Shown here: piece by piece, positions 23,288 to 36,365 of the stretch
Numbering within the stretch: the stretch's first letter is position 1
How the letters are laid out: every line of letters starts with the position of its first letter
Notes under the pieces: generated by a model
What the model was told of the DNA's origin: nothing
The model's input: the letters and a program-made list of their open reading frames with translations, nothing else
Databases searched by the model: none
Origin: Magicicada septendecula
Taxonomy: Eukaryota > Arthropoda > Insecta > Hemiptera > Cicadidae
Reading direction: 5' to 3'
NCBI GenBank assembly: GCA_034769895.1
Contig: CM068375.1
Span: 254,117,542 to 254,181,541, forward strand
Length of the DNA: 64,000 nt
Translations under genes and position numbers: made by a program

Positions 23288-24921
23288 ATACCCCCCCCCC
23301 CAATGAGAGGTTTTATGCCAAAGCATAAAAACTCTCAATGCCTAAACCTAAGAGGACCAGCTAGGATATGGCGCCATGACCCCCCTTAATTCCTTATTAC
23401 AATCATGGGTTACTCACCCCCCTAATCCGGTGGGTGTGGCTGCACCTGCATGACTGGACTTCCTTCCTCAGGATCCCAACACCATAAAGCCAGGCAGGCA
23501 CAAGACGTCCCGGCCCTGACGCTCTGGCCAGCACAAGTACGCCACCACAGCATCACCAGAGTCTGCAACAATTATTAAAAAAATCAATAAATGGCCTTTC
23601 ACTAATCCATATCCTTAACTGATTGGTTCCTCTTAGTCGTACTGGTTTGCCTCTAGCAAAGTACTGGTTTTCTATCTTATCTACGAATACACTAATACAT
23701 TGTTTAAGATATTGAACCTTAATAGAACATAATACATTTTATTCCCAACATTTAACCTTAACATATTCTTGACAGAGATAATTCCAACTTTAAAATGATT
23801 TACTACTTCAAGTCTGAATTTGATTGAACAATCTTTCCTTCTTACATTTCCATTAAAAATTTATTTTTAATATCTTAATTTACCATTACTAATACAGATT
23901 ACTACTGTTATCTTTATACAATGCATAACATGATTATTACGAAATACAAAGTCACTCCATGTATCAGATACATAGATAACACATACATGAACTCAATTAC
24001 TTCCAATACTAACCACCTTATAACATTTTAATCATCATCTACTCACACATACATCATATTATTAATGTATGATACAACCATGTTGTATATCCCCTCATTT
24101 CACCTCAAAATCAACATCACCATCCTCACATTACCACCATTATGTTAACATAAAACATTTCATCTTTGAATTTAAATAAAAATTACAAACATTATAACTT
24201 TTCTTTCAATTCTCTATTGAATATTCCTACTATCCCTTTATAACTTCAACTCTGATTCGCTATTCAACATTTTGATCATCAAACTTTAATTATTTATCAT
24301 TTGTTATACACGTCAATTCTAAAAATAAACTTTTGAAGTTATTACCAAAGTTTCGTATTTTTTACAACATTTTAAATTAATTAAATCCTTTCAAATTCAA
24401 TTCCATTATTCAAAACATTTTAAATTCATTTAATTCCATCATAAAATTTAATTACCTACTATCCATTATTCAGTCAAACAAAATTATTATTGTTATAAAA
24501 TCAATCATAACTATAAACATTGATTACATAAAATACAATGTACATAACAACAACATAACCTAGTACACCATACATATTACATGTAACACCAATACAAATT
24601 TATATACAATCTACGTCATATTTATTGTCATTGTTTATCAAAAATCATTACCTATTCAGCTAGTTTTCAAAAACCATTAACTAAATAATTAAATGTTCAT
24701 CACCACCACATACCTAACCTCCATCATCAAAAATTAATCTAATCTTAGTCTTACACATTTCAGTTTTGTTCACATATATTATATTATCTTTTTTAATACA
24801 ATGCCTGTTTAAATCTGCTTTATTCATTATCCCGTCATAATAATCTACTGGACACTCCATATTATTATATCATAAGATCTGTCAACATTAGTTATGGTCA
24901 AGTCTCTTTTGGTATTATTCG

Positions 24922-25140
24922 TTACAATAAACAGGTTACCAATTCATCATCATAGTTATCATCCGCTACTAATACCCCAATTCTATCCCCAGGTAAGTGT
25001 TTATTCTCAATATCATCAAAATAATCATTTGCTGCTCTAATTACTCCACAAGGTAAGTCTTCATTGCTAATAATATAATCATCATTTCTCTCAATATTTA
25101 TTCTCTCTATTAACTCTCCATAACCTCTATTTAACTTGAA

Positions 25141-25143
<3 letters not shown>
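24922..25143 (-). pseudogene. short acidic open frame in Gypsy-2
   Basis: 73 codons starting just downstream of the GA microsatellite on the minus strand. The sequence upstream of the microsatellite is also open in a neighbouring frame (asparagine and aspartate rich). I suspect a single element reading frame disrupted by repeat-length change. No domain is recognised. Confidence 0.3.

Positions 25144-25224
<81 letters not shown>
25144..25224. repeat. (CT)n microsatellite within a candidate reading frame
   Basis: 81 bp of CT. Read on the minus strand it gives alternating Glu-Arg without stops. Confidence 0.95.
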
Positions 25225-25227
<3 letters not shown>

Positions 25228-25430
25228 TAGTTATCACTATTTTCATTCTCACTTACCTTGTCATCTATCACCTGATTATTCTTCGTAATTATCTCCCCAT
25301 TATAATTATCACTTAACTTGTCATCATTATGATTATCACTATTCTTACTATCATCACTATCAGAACCGATTACCTTGTTCCCTATTATCTCATTATTATT
25401 AATCTCAATACACTTACCTGTATCTTGTTT

Positions 25431-25693
25431 TCATTTTTCATTTCGTTCCTTCATATCATTAATAATGTCCTTACACTGTTGGTTAATTCGTTTCTGTGAA
25501 TCAATTAACTCATCAAAATACTTATCCAACTTTTCGTCCCTTTCGTCAAAACGTCTTCTCATAAAATTCATTATATCTGTCATTGACCATTCTTTTCTTT
25601 GGTCGAGACGGGAGTTGAATGACCTCTCGCCTTGTCCATAACAGCTGACTCTGTCCAGTTAGTTACATTTACTTCCTCCTCTTTATTCTCCAT
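25431..25693 (-). pseudogene. Gypsy-2 gag N-terminal relic
   Basis: Starts MENKEEEVNV at 25693, runs to a TGA near 25582, and continues in an overlapping frame (MTDIMNFMRRRFDERDEKLD) as a heptad-rich helix ending at 25431. The order TPVST...DIM-FMRR-FDE matches the TPVST...DIMSFLRKMDNKFD segment of Gypsy-1 gag at 51020-51406, which supports a common origin and one frameshift. Presumed role was the coiled-coil N-terminal part of the capsid protein. Confidence 0.6.
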
Positions 25694-25983
25694 TTTTATA
25701 TATTTAATTATTTTTAATTTAACAATTAATGTAATTAAATCTTTCCTTCAATACAATTTTTCTATATATAAACAACAATTATTTAACACAACGTGTTACT
25801 ATGGGCATCTTCACTCTCATCAGTACATTATTCTACACAACAAAACCACACAACATACGCAACGTCTACCTATACAATAATTCCAAAATTCACGCCGTTT
25901 ACGACAACCTGTTTTGTACTTAAAATCAGGCCTAAACCCATATGAATAACTTCATATAAGTTGTCCTGGCAGGGTCAGCCAAT

Positions 25984-26955
25984 TGTAACTCTCTACAATT
26001 ACTTTTGCATATATAAAACCATTTACTTACCCGATTCTTTTCAACTTACCTTTGCCCCGACCAGAAGACTCCAAAATTACTTATTACAGGTCGCCACCAA
26101 CATTTTTAAAAGGACAAATGTGGAAACCCTTTTTCATACTCCACCACTGAATTCAATAACTTACCAGGTCCGTTTTAGGAGAGATTTTCTATACAGGACA
26201 GGTTATGTTAAACGGGCGTAACAAATTACCTAACACATATTCATGATAAGTGAAATACTATTTTATTTACCAGACAAATTAACTTCTTTCTTTTCCTTGT
26301 TTACTTATAATATTGTTAACAATGCCACGTATCAAAATGTGTAAATTCTATATATAAACCAGTACTCTCTTTAACGTTTTCTTTCTCCCCTTTTTTACAT
26401 CACTCACTCTCTCATTCTCTTTACACTTTTTGTTAACCCCCGTTTATTGAGCTCATTACCACTTCTATTTACCGACACACTTCTGGCCAAAATAAACGAA
26501 CTTGTAAATTTATCTCGTCCCTGTACTTAGAGGCACGTGGTTCAAACTACAGCACACTATGTTGTTTCCGTATTCGTCACAGAACTATCCACAGTCACTT
26601 CCTGAAAACTTTTTATGCGGTATTATAAACTGTTTGATGCTACATTGTTTAAATTCACACTTTGGTAGACCTACTTAGACCTTTTCCGTCTACCAAAAAA
26701 ATCGTCCGAGGCTACAGTTAGCTTTACGTCCGTTCACTATGAAGAGTTGTGCTGAACTGTGGTGAGGCAAGCTAGCAACTGTATACTATATCCGACTTTG
26801 GGCGTTGCCCACGTGGCTCTCAAAACGGACGTAGATTTTGTAACGCCCTTTCTTATTGGCCTGACCCTGCTACAGACTGTTATCAAAAGTATTATATAGA
26901 ATGGTTTACTATAAATTATTAAAAATATTTGTTCCTCCTGATTTGTCCCGTCACA
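25984..26955 (-). repeat. Gypsy-2 5' LTR
   Basis: Plus-strand ends TGTAAC and GTCACA. Clearly homologous to the left LTR but diverged and with indels, so an old insertion. Confidence 0.75.
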
Positions 26956-27240
26956 ACGTATACCACCACACGTTATCGCACTGTATTTTCACTGATGATG
27001 GCAGTCGATGGCACAGCCGAAACGTCTGGTTTTGCAGAAAACATTGGATTACGGCCAAACAGCCCGGGAAGGAATTTTAACAACAAACTACTTCTTTGTT
27101 GCCGATAATGTAGTACACATATACAAAATTATCCCCTCCCCCTTCAACTATAATTTTCATTTATAGAAAATTACCCCCACCCTGTTCATCTAGCCTCTTC
27201 ATTTATAGATATTTCATCTACGTTTTTACAGTGGATTATT
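26956..27240 (+). repeat. Penelope-terminus-like spacer module, copy 3, right half
   Basis: Carries CTGATGA (26992-26998), a GGC/GCC helix and GAAA (27019-27022), followed about 80 nt later by ctacttctttgttgccgata. This is the layout of the PLE1 3' end. The sequence continues to the ggtggattattatgat-type edge next to satellite. Confidence 0.6.
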
Positions 27241-27289
27241 ATGATCTTCTTATCAGGATACTTTATTTAACAAAATTAAGTACTTTACT

Positions 27290-28170
27290 CTTGTTAAAAT
27301 ATAAAACGTTGCCGGTAAACTACCCTTTCCCCGTAACCGATCTTCACCAAAATCAATAGGCCTTGAGTTGTCTACAACTCAGGCAGATATGTAAAAAATT
27401 ATTTGATTCTGTTTGAATTTACGGCAGTTATCGTTCATCATAGAAAAATTACTCTTGTTAAAACATAAAACATTGCAGGTAAACTACCCCTTTCTCTTAA
27501 CCGATCTTCACCAACATCAATAGGCCTTGAGTACTCTGCAATTCAGGACTGTATGCAAAAATATATTTTATTCTGTTTGAATTTGCGGCTGTTGTCGTTT
27601 GCCATAGAAAAAATTCTACACACAGACAGACAGACATGTGTGAAGAAGTGACTTTTCTTCATGTTTTGAGGGTAGTACAATCAGAATCAGCCGTTATGTC
27701 GAACACGATTTTTTCGCCATGACCATACTTCCATTTCTTCATGGAACATGGAAGTAAAAAATTACCCCCTCCCCATTCAAATACCCTTTTAATTTATAGA
27801 TATTTCATCTACCTTTCTACAGTGGATTATTATGACCTTCTTTTCAGGATACTTTATTTATCAAAATTAAGGACTTTACTCTTGTTAAAATGTAAACGTT
27901 GCTGGTAAACTACCCCTTTCCCTTAACCGATCTTCACCAAAATCAATAAACCTTGAGTCCTCTACAATTCAGGGCTGTATGCAAAACATTATTTGTTTCT
28001 GTTTGAATTTGCGGCTGTTATCATTTGCCGTAGAAAAAATTTACACAGACACTTTTCGAAAAATGACTTTTTCATGTTTTGATGGTAGTACAATCAGAAT
28101 CTGCCGTTATCTCAAACACGATTTTTTTCACCATGACCATACTTCCATTTCCTTATAGAACATGGAAGTA
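27290..28170 (-). repeat. satellite units, inverted, with fold-back segments (block E)
   Basis: Three minus-orientation satellite units. Two fold-back segments (27610-27760 and 28035-28165) match those at the block B/C junction. Confidence 0.8.
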
Positions 28171-29522
28171 AAAAATAAGGTAAACTTGTTGTAAATTTTA
28201 AGAACATGATTAAGAGAGCTGTGTGAACATTGTCAGACCACAGGAAGTTATTCCTAATATTACCATTTATTTTGTTGTTGAAAGAGCTCAAAGAAGAATA
28301 ACTGTTTTAGGTAATCGATGAAATCATGCATAAATTCAATATTACAGAAAGATATGAAGATTAGAACTTTAAAAACTGAAATAAACTGAATGTAAGATAA
28401 TTGGTGTGAGAAGTAATGTCTTTTATTCTCTTTTGTGGAAAATAGAATAATAGCAAAAGAGTTGATAGCAGTGCCATTTAAAGCAAAATTACTTCTTTTT
28501 ATTCTAATATTTCAAATAATTTTTACCAACAATAATTCACATAATTTTGAACAACTCTGCACACGTAAAGCATAAAAGATAAAATTATATTACAAAAAAA
28601 AAATTGAAATCTCTGTTTCTAACAGAAATTTATTTATATTATTTTCTTAGCAACTGGACTACATTGTTGTTAATTCTTAATGTTTCATTGTAATAAAATT
28701 CTGGTTTTGTGGTACATGCCATCTTTTTTAGTCAAGAAACAATTTTGTTTGACATTTGTACAGAAAAATTACAATTATACTAAAAAAAAAATGATTGGAA
28801 TCTATTTTACCTTTGAAAAATGGTAAATTAGAATTAATAAAAAAACATACATTCAACTTTCCATGCAACAGAAAGTTAAACATATAGTATATTCCTATAA
28901 TGTGCGTAATGTTTATGGCACTAGCAAAGTCATTAAATATTCCACATACTTAAAATACTTACCTCATTCAGTACTACTACGAAGAATCAAATATCAGTAC
29001 ATAGTTTAAGTATTTAAAGAAATTAGTACATACCGAACAGTAAAAAGGTTTGTTATATCACATGTCATATGGAAAGTTTGTTAATTGTAAAAGTTCATGC
29101 GGAGCTTTACTTATGTGGAAAATGTAAGATAGAGAGCTAGATTAGCGTCTTGAAATGTAAATAAAGAAAATATGTGGTGATATTTTTGTAGCAGAACAGT
29201 GTATCGTTGGAGCCTTATGAAAAGGGAAACATTAATTGACACACGCTAATAATGAAATAGAGGTAATGTTGAGATCAAAAGAGACAAAAGAAACTTCACT
29301 GTAAATAAACTTTGTGATCACGAGGAGCTAAAAATGCTAATCACAAAGCTGTCCAAAAATGAAAATGAAGGAAGAATGAAAGAGCTGACCTTGCAGATTG
29401 ACAACTCTCAAAGAAGACCTCATACAGTATAAGGTGTATCTTAGTACACTATAGGTAGTCATAAAGTATGAAAGTTTATATTAACACAACTTTTCAAACT
29501 ATCCCTTTCATATGTGTTTCAG

Positions 29523-29695
29523 GTACCTATAGAATGGGAATCTGTAGACGTAACTCCGGTAAGGTATCCTGATGGTAAATTTGGAATACCACAGGATGCT
29601 ATTGACTGTATGAACAGGAACAAAGTTGGACTGAAGGGTCCTCTGATGACTCCTGTAGGGAAAGGACATAGATCGCTCAATCTGGCCCTTAGGAA
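29523..29695 (+). CDS. IDH3A: IDH3A-like internal exon b
   Basis: 173 nt between tgtttcag and the donor gtaagt. It starts in phase 0 after exon a and ends two bases into a Lys codon. It encodes the segment with VPIEWESVDVTPV and the conserved LKGPLMTPVGKGHRSLNLALR, which includes residues around the substrate-binding loop of the isocitrate/isopropylmalate dehydrogenase fold. No stop or frameshift. Confidence 0.95.
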
Positions 29696-31859
29696 GTAAG
29701 TGCATGAATAATTTTCCACCCTCTCACTCTTGTCAGCATATTTTGTATTGATTTTGTTTTGGTAACAGTTAAGGATATAGTTTTTGTGCATATATTTTCA
29801 AGTCAGTTTCTTTATTATTTTAAATGATTATTTTTAAAATTCTGACTAAAATGACCAGTGTGTAATTTCATAATTAGTTTGCTGAGCACAGTAAATACAT
29901 TATGGAGTAACAGTTGTGAATTAATACACGATGGGTACTTAGCTTGAACAGTAGTATTAGTAATGAAGGCTGTGTTATAAAAATAGCCAGCATCACAACA
30001 GACAAGTGGTGTAGAGAAACACTTTTGGAATTAAGCCACATCTCTGGATGTTTTCATAAAAGAAATTTTGTGTCGTTAGTGAAAGTAATAATTAGTATTT
30101 TGTACATAATAATCACATGTAGTACTGAAATTTTGTAGAGTGCATTGTATTGAGTAGTAACATTACTATTTTTTAACTTAATTGTTTAACTTTTAATTTA
30201 AACGTTGTGTCATTTACATTTCTGTGAATAGTTTAATTTAACTAGTATGCTAATGAACTGCACAACTTACTCACTATTTTGAACGAAGTATATTTATTAT
30301 TACATAATCCTTGATATGTGATAATTTTTCAATTATGGGAAAAATTACAAAGCTCCCAATTATTCTACAATTCCTTTAGTATTATAACAGTTGTAGAGCA
30401 CAGTCATACAGTAAATACCGGTACTAAAAATTTTAAACATTCAAATTTGGATTACAATTCCTTTTAGTCGATACCCTTCTGTATTTTCACAATTTTTAAA
30501 AAAAAATTTCTGATCTTTTTTGTGCTCAAGGTCTCAAAATTGTGAAATTTCCAAAATTTAACACTACATTCAGATGTTAGTTAAACTTTTCTTTAATTTG
30601 ATACCGCACATGAGTTTCTGCGATTTTGTCATTTTCACCCACTTTTTATACCCTGACGTCCAAATATTTTTTTAATTTTCAAAAATTAAAATCCCATATT
30701 TTTGAGGGAATCAATCTGAAAAAAAAAACAATAGGGTTCTGTATGGTAAAAGTATGGGTATGCATGGCAAGTTTTATATGAATTGGTTGATGTGCTCAAA
30801 AGTTATCATAAGACATACTCCAAACAGAGGACACACAAATGCCAAACAGTCTAATTTAAAACTGAGAACTTGCTCCGCTTGTTCAATTAAATTTCATTTT
30901 TTTATACTCTACTGTGGAAAAATGAACACCCCCCCCTCAGTGAACATTTGTTCATCAAGTAACACAGCTAACATTACAGTCACATATAACTTTTCATTTC
31001 CTGTTTCTTGACTTTTACAGATTTAATTCCCTTTAGTGTCCACTGTTAGATGAAAAGCAGTGCCAAAAATTCACACATTTCATCAGTATTTCCCATATGC
31101 TCCAATGATAATTGTGCTTTCCTCGTAAATTAATAACAAACTGCTGATATTGTAACAACCTTGCTTTATATCCACAGGGTTTTTGTTCAAGAAAGTGTGC
31201 CATCTAGGCACAAATCCATTCAAATAATTCATCTTATTATCCAAGCTGGCTTTGAAACCAGAAGCATTAATTCCGCAGAGATTTGCAAAGCTTTTGACTT
31301 TAAAACTTCTGTAGTGTCAGGAAGTTGTTCATTTATCAAGTCCAGTTTACTCGTAGACCCTGACCTCTAGTGGTATAAGAAATATAGCTCTTGTCACTCC
31401 CAGGATGCAAATTTAAAAGATGGTACTTCTGTTTATGTATTTGTTTAATGTAGGATTCAACAGTATGAGGTTAACACGAGGCTTCATGATTTTGATTCTG
31501 TAATGCAAATTTTATTAGATCAATGTATAATTCATAAATACTAGTGTTCATGTGCCAGAAGTTGGGTATAACTTCGAATTTTTTTAGTGCACAAGTACTA
31601 GCTGGGTTGCAAATTGGGACCCTTATTTTTAAGAAAAAAAAAGCCTTAATTTAATGAGGCCTTAGTATCATCTAGCCTATTAACACAGTATTTATTTGTA
31701 ATTTAATTATTTTTATTAAGTATAAAACTGGTACCAGTGGAATGCAAAATATTTTGTCTTTAGCTCAGACTGTATACTTCTGTGACATGGTATACTCTAT
31801 AAGTATATTCCACTAATCTGCAGCGGATGTGTTGTTACCTTGAATAATGTTGTCTGCAG
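29696..31859 (+). other. IDH3A intron b-c (2.2 kb)
   Basis: GT at 29696, AG at 31858-31859. AT-rich, nothing recognisable. Confidence 0.9.
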
Positions 31860-32123
31860 GGAATTCAATTTGTATGCTAATGTAAGGCCTTGCAAATCAT
31901 TGGAAGGTTACCCAACACTGTACCATGATGTAGATGTAGTAACAATACGAGAGAACACGGAAGGTGAATACTCTGGTATTGAACATGAAATCGTTGACGG
32001 TGTCGTTCAGAGCATTAAATTGATCACTGAAGAAGCATCAAGTAGAGTCGCTGAATTTGCTTTCCAGTACGCAAAAGAAAATGGAAGGAAGAAAGTCACA
32101 GCTGTTCACAAGGCAAATATTAT
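31860..32123 (+). CDS. IDH3A: IDH3A-like internal exon c
   Basis: 264 nt between tgtctgcag and gtgagt. The first base completes the Lys codon of exon b, and it ends two bases into a Met codon. It encodes [11 protein letters not shown], then [20 protein letters not shown], then [18 protein letters not shown] and VHKANI. These include the Arg and Tyr residues that hold isocitrate in this family and the Lys of the KANI motif. Fully open. Confidence 0.96.
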
Positions 32124-33384
32124 GTGAGTATTGGTATTTGTATACTATATCATATAAGGAAATTGTGTTTATCTCATAAAATAAAGAATGGCACAAAAAT
32201 GTTACTGATATGCCAGACTTTGTAGTCAGTATTCCAATTTAAACAACATTTTTATCAAATAAACTATTGAAATTTGAAACTCTTTTGATTGTTTACTGTT
32301 GTGATTAATTTTGTCCAGATAGTGTAATCATTGTAGCAAAAAGCGTGTAAATTTTGATGTTTTATTTGCCTTTTTTCAATTAAAAATATAACTTTTTTGT
32401 GGAACCAATAAAAAGAAACTAAATAAATCAGTTTGTGAATTTGAAGTGTGATTACGTGTTTTAAAAAGGATTTATAATTTTAAAAAAATCAGTCAAAATT
32501 ATGGCATAAAAAACAAGTAACAAGCAGATATCCTAATAACAAGATTTGCCTAGTTTCAAAACTGTAGAATTGACCTTTTTTCCCAACTACATCAAGCTGG
32601 ATCCTGCCCGGTTGTATTATATCAGGCTATAGGCATTGCGGTCAAATGCTTAAAAAAAACTAAGTAGGCATAAAGAGGATGTGATTAAGTAAATATAGTA
32701 AAATAAATGTATGTTATTGTACAGAGTTCTGAAGTGATGGAGATTGTTGGTGACAAGAATTTCTGAACATGGATGTGAGATGTATATTGACTTGCTACAT
32801 GAGTCATGTAGCATGCTGACTCTGAAAGGCAAGAACAGTTGTCATTATAAATGACTACTATGTGGCAAAACAGCTGTTGTAGTTTTACTGTGACAATGTT
32901 ACTAAAATATGAGTGTTGCAGCTTCAGAGGTTGTTTTAAAGGTGTCAAATTCATAACATCTGCTGTATGAGTATAGTTGTGCTTATGATTGCTTTGAAGT
33001 TTTCTCATATGTTAAATAAGTAGAATTTGCAGTCAAAATGTACTTTTGTTTTAGAATCCATGTGAAGTTTTGTGCATTATTTACTTACTCAAGGTTATAG
33101 AACTATGTGTTCATAGTTGATGTATAGGTCAGTTTTAATGTTTCAGGTACATTCCGTATAAACATCAGGTAGAACTAAAGTCATTGTGTGTTTTTTTTTC
33201 AGGAGAGAAATAATTTTTAATACTATAATTGTGTACCTAAATAGGCTGTAAATTGTTGGAGTCCTCGTAGTATGAACAGATAACTGGTGCTTGTGAAAAA
33301 ACATGTTTGTTAAATGATTCACTTTGTATCTTTAAACTAACCAAATTTTACTGTTTAATACATTGGAAAAGTTTTAAGACAATC

Positions 33385-34544
33385 TGTAACCCTCGGTTAC
33401 TATTTTATTTATTAATGAAACTGTAAACTCCCACTTACCTTTAACTTTAGATCTGGCCGGATCTCCAAGTGGGGACGAACCCCGTTCGTACAGCGAACTT
33501 GACAGCACATCAAATGAAATAAGGTTTTTGAATGAATTTACTTAACAAAATTTATCATTTGAAAGATAATGATTTTTATTTTTATGATTGTAAAAACACT
33601 TAGACAAGTATAAAATCAGAAAAAATTGATACTCTCTCCACAGGTTTTTTAAATTCTGAATTACAGCTTTTGAAATGTATGATGATTAATACAAGAACAT
33701 AATAACTACCTTACCTTATTTATAGCACACACAAACATAAACAGCCCAGCTTTGCTCACACACGCATTCTCGCCATTAAAAACCCATTTTATTTTATGTT
33801 ACCCCACAGCCCTTAAACCTTTGTTGGAATACTACCCGCCGGCAACGTGGTTTTCGTGCGCACTCATTATTACTCTTTTAAATTTATTTTTTGTGTCCGA
33901 AAAATTAGATAGACATGTTCTTCACTGGTTGATCGACCGTGGTCACATAGTATTAACTGTTATCTCACTTTTTTCTGGTACAATATGAAATTTTGTAAAG
34001 AGCCTACTTGACTCGGTACCGGCGCCGGTGCAATCAGTAAACGAACTGGGCAGAAGAAGGTAGCAGGTGCCGCTAAATTGAGTATGTCTTTTTGTGTGGA
34101 AACCAATGCCTTTGGTTTCGTCGCAGTAGTTTCGTCCCATGCAATTCATGTAGTTGTTGGGGTGACGACAGTATGCGATATTAGTGAGGCACTGGCTAAC
34201 GTCACGAGATGGGCGTGACTTAATTTGCATATCCGTCGCCTCGCTCGATGAAAGTGGATAAAATTTGTTTCCTGACCATCTTGGTTTTGGAAGTAGCATC
34301 ACCCCGCGCGTATACCCGTGTCATGCATACGGGCGCATGGTCACACACAAGCAAAGTTCTTGGAAACCTAGGGTGGTGCGGATTCCTTTACCGATTTCAC
34401 AACGTGATATTGCGTTGCAGCTTCGTTACAACACTGTTCTATTCACCACGTGTTCTGTCTTTGTTGGAATAAAATTTACACAATACATTTATAAAGCCCA
34501 AAAAATGCAATAAATAAAAATACCCACAAATTTGGCACGTTACA
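33385..34544 (-). repeat. Gypsy-1 3' LTR
   Basis: 1160 bp. On the coding strand it is preceded by a purine-rich TTGAGGGGGTAT (from 34545 on), the likely polypurine tract. The open frames inside the LTR are identical in both LTRs and are not supported as genes. Confidence 0.95.
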
Positions 34545-35906
34545 ATACCCCCTCAATGAGAGGTCTTCTGTCAAAACAGAAGAAATCTCATTGATAAAAC
34601 CCCTAAGAGGACCGGTGAGGAACTGGTGCCAACAACCCCCTTGTTGTTCTTACACTTCGTGGGTACACGACCCCCCTGGCTCGGCGACTATGGACGCATC
34701 TGAACGAGATCACTGGACTTCTCTGTGCGAGATCCCAACACCGAAAAATCGAACAGATACGCACCACAGCGCACCTCACCTTTTATCATGCTACCCCAAA
34801 AATCCTCAATCCCTGGCTTAGATCATGCCAGATCCTCAACCGATATGTTTCCCCTTTTTCTGCAAACTGGGCTGCCTTTAGCAGATACTGGGCTCACACA
34901 CACTTATACTACATATTATGAACATTGAAACATTTCTGCAAAATTTCTCTAAGTTAAAATCAACAATTGCCTCCTTTAAAATCAAACTACAAATCCGTTA
35001 CCTAAATTGAATAATTCTCTCCATTAATTTTTCTGTTATTTAAAATAAATCAATTGAACATTTCTTAAAAATAAGAACATCCTTAGCGTAACATGTGATT
35101 ACACCTAGAGTCTAACAATACAATTCAATAAAACAAAAGTCAATAATAATAAACACAATTAGAATACAAACAATAAAATAATCAAAGTTTACAAATATCC
35201 ATTATCTGGCAGGCGCAAAATCAAGAAATTCTTTTTTTTTTCAAAATTTTTAAACAAAAATTTTAAATTCAAAACATTTAAATTTATTAAAATATTTTCT
35301 TTTCATATTGAAATCATTTAAAGTTTGTTCCAATTAATTAAAAACCAAAGTTGAATTAACTTCCATACTAAACATGCTTAGTATATGACCTCACCCTTCA
35401 GCTGACCAGAACTGGGTCAACTCAAGAACCTTGACCTACATACGTTATATACAAGTTCTATCTGAAAACACATTAAACATCTGTAAAATTCTATCTTGCA
35501 ACACAAAACATAATAGAATAAAACATTTAAAACAACAAAATATTATTATAAATAACAATCAAATTGACATTTAAATTATTCAAATAAACTCTTTCTAGCT
35601 TTACATTAGTTTCAAAATTTGTCACTGACTTTAATTAAAATTTTATATTCTTGTTATAAATCTCTTTCTTTATTATTCTCACTTTCCTTTACTTTGGGTG
35701 ATCTAATTATGGTAATAACTCGATTTGCCACTTGGCATGTATTCATATAATATCTTTCTCACTCTGACTCTACTACTCACTAACAACTATTAACTCATAT
35801 GACACCCATCTCTATCGAACAATCTCTAAACCCAACTTACCATTAAACTCAAATCGCCACCTTTTCTCAATATATATATATATATATATATAAAATACTC
35901 TCTAAC
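34545..35906 (-). other. Gypsy-1 3' non-coding region, distal part
   Basis: Between the LTR and the BEL-1 insertion. AT-rich with a fold-back (aatgagaggtcttctg/cagaagaaatctcatt) next to the LTR. No credible coding sequence on the element strand. Confidence 0.7.
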
Positions 35907-35911
35907 CCCTT
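35907..35911. other. BEL-1 target-site duplication, left
   Basis: ccctt, repeated at 43458-43462. Confidence 0.9.
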
Positions 35912-36365
35912 TGTTTAAACTTTGTACTGGTTTATCAGCTGTACGCGGTCTACCCCCGCAACACGGCACGCGCGGATGACGTCACGCGCTTATCAAACGC
36001 TGCAGCCGGCTACAGGCAAGTTTAGTTTTAGTTTCTAGCAAGGCTCCGAGCGCAACTCTCGTAAAACACTTCTCTTCCAGCTGCGGCTACTGCATATTTT
36101 TTGGCATGCATTCATAAGATTTCTTTTAATTCAATTACCTGCGTCCATCTACAATGGACCACGATTTTATTCAAAATTAATTTCGGGCGTTATTGCCACA
36201 AATGCATCCGCACGTGCCGATCGTAACTAACAATACAAATTTTTCAATAAACGCATGTTCAATATCTTCAATACAGTCCATTTCTTTCTAACATACAATC
36301 CAGCCTTTCCCACTTAGCGTCTTTGGAATAACTCACGATTCTTCAAGAGCTTCCAAACCGCAACA
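35912..36365 (+). repeat. BEL-1 5' LTR
   Basis: 454 bp, five substitutions from the 3' LTR. Contains a CpG-rich gcgcggatgacgtcacgcgc segment with a palindromic TGACGTCA (CRE/ATF-type core), conserved in BEL-2. Confidence 0.95.

Larger units (their letters stand above)
23288..25983 (-). other. Gypsy-2 internal region
   Basis: AT-rich, mostly non-coding. Apart from the gag relic and the microsatellite there is one short open frame at 24922-25143 (73 codons, acidic), which may be the tail of a longer frame that once ran through the GA repeat. Confidence 0.6.
22192..26955 (-). mobile_element. non-autonomous Gypsy-like LTR element (Gypsy-2)
   Basis: Two diverged LTRs (22192-23287 and 25984-26955) share several segments, for example aaaacggacgtagattttgt and agaatggtttactataaatt. 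A C-rich tract with aatgagagg lies just inside the left LTR and reads as a polypurine tract on the minus strand, so the element is on that strand. The same inner-edge sequence occurs in the autonomous Gypsy-1 at 34545, so the two are related. Only a gag relic remains inside; there is no RT, RNase H or integrase. Flanks rejoin into the spacer module seen elsewhere. Confidence 0.8.
18209..29522 (+). other. IDH3A intron a-b (11.3 kb)
   Basis: GT at 18209 and AG at 29521-29522. Contains a large microsatellite, repeat D, a non-autonomous Gypsy-like element and satellite units. The stretches 18209-20100 and 28170-29522 are AT-rich with nothing recognisable, apart from a perfect 9-bp hairpin (gctctgcaa/ttgcagagc) near 18950. 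Confidence 0.9.

Noticed and set aside
33752..34513. Open frames inside the Gypsy-1 LTR (also at 51999-52760)
   Set aside because: Identical because the LTRs are near-identical; no family resemblance, and no conserved frame can be shown with two recent copies.
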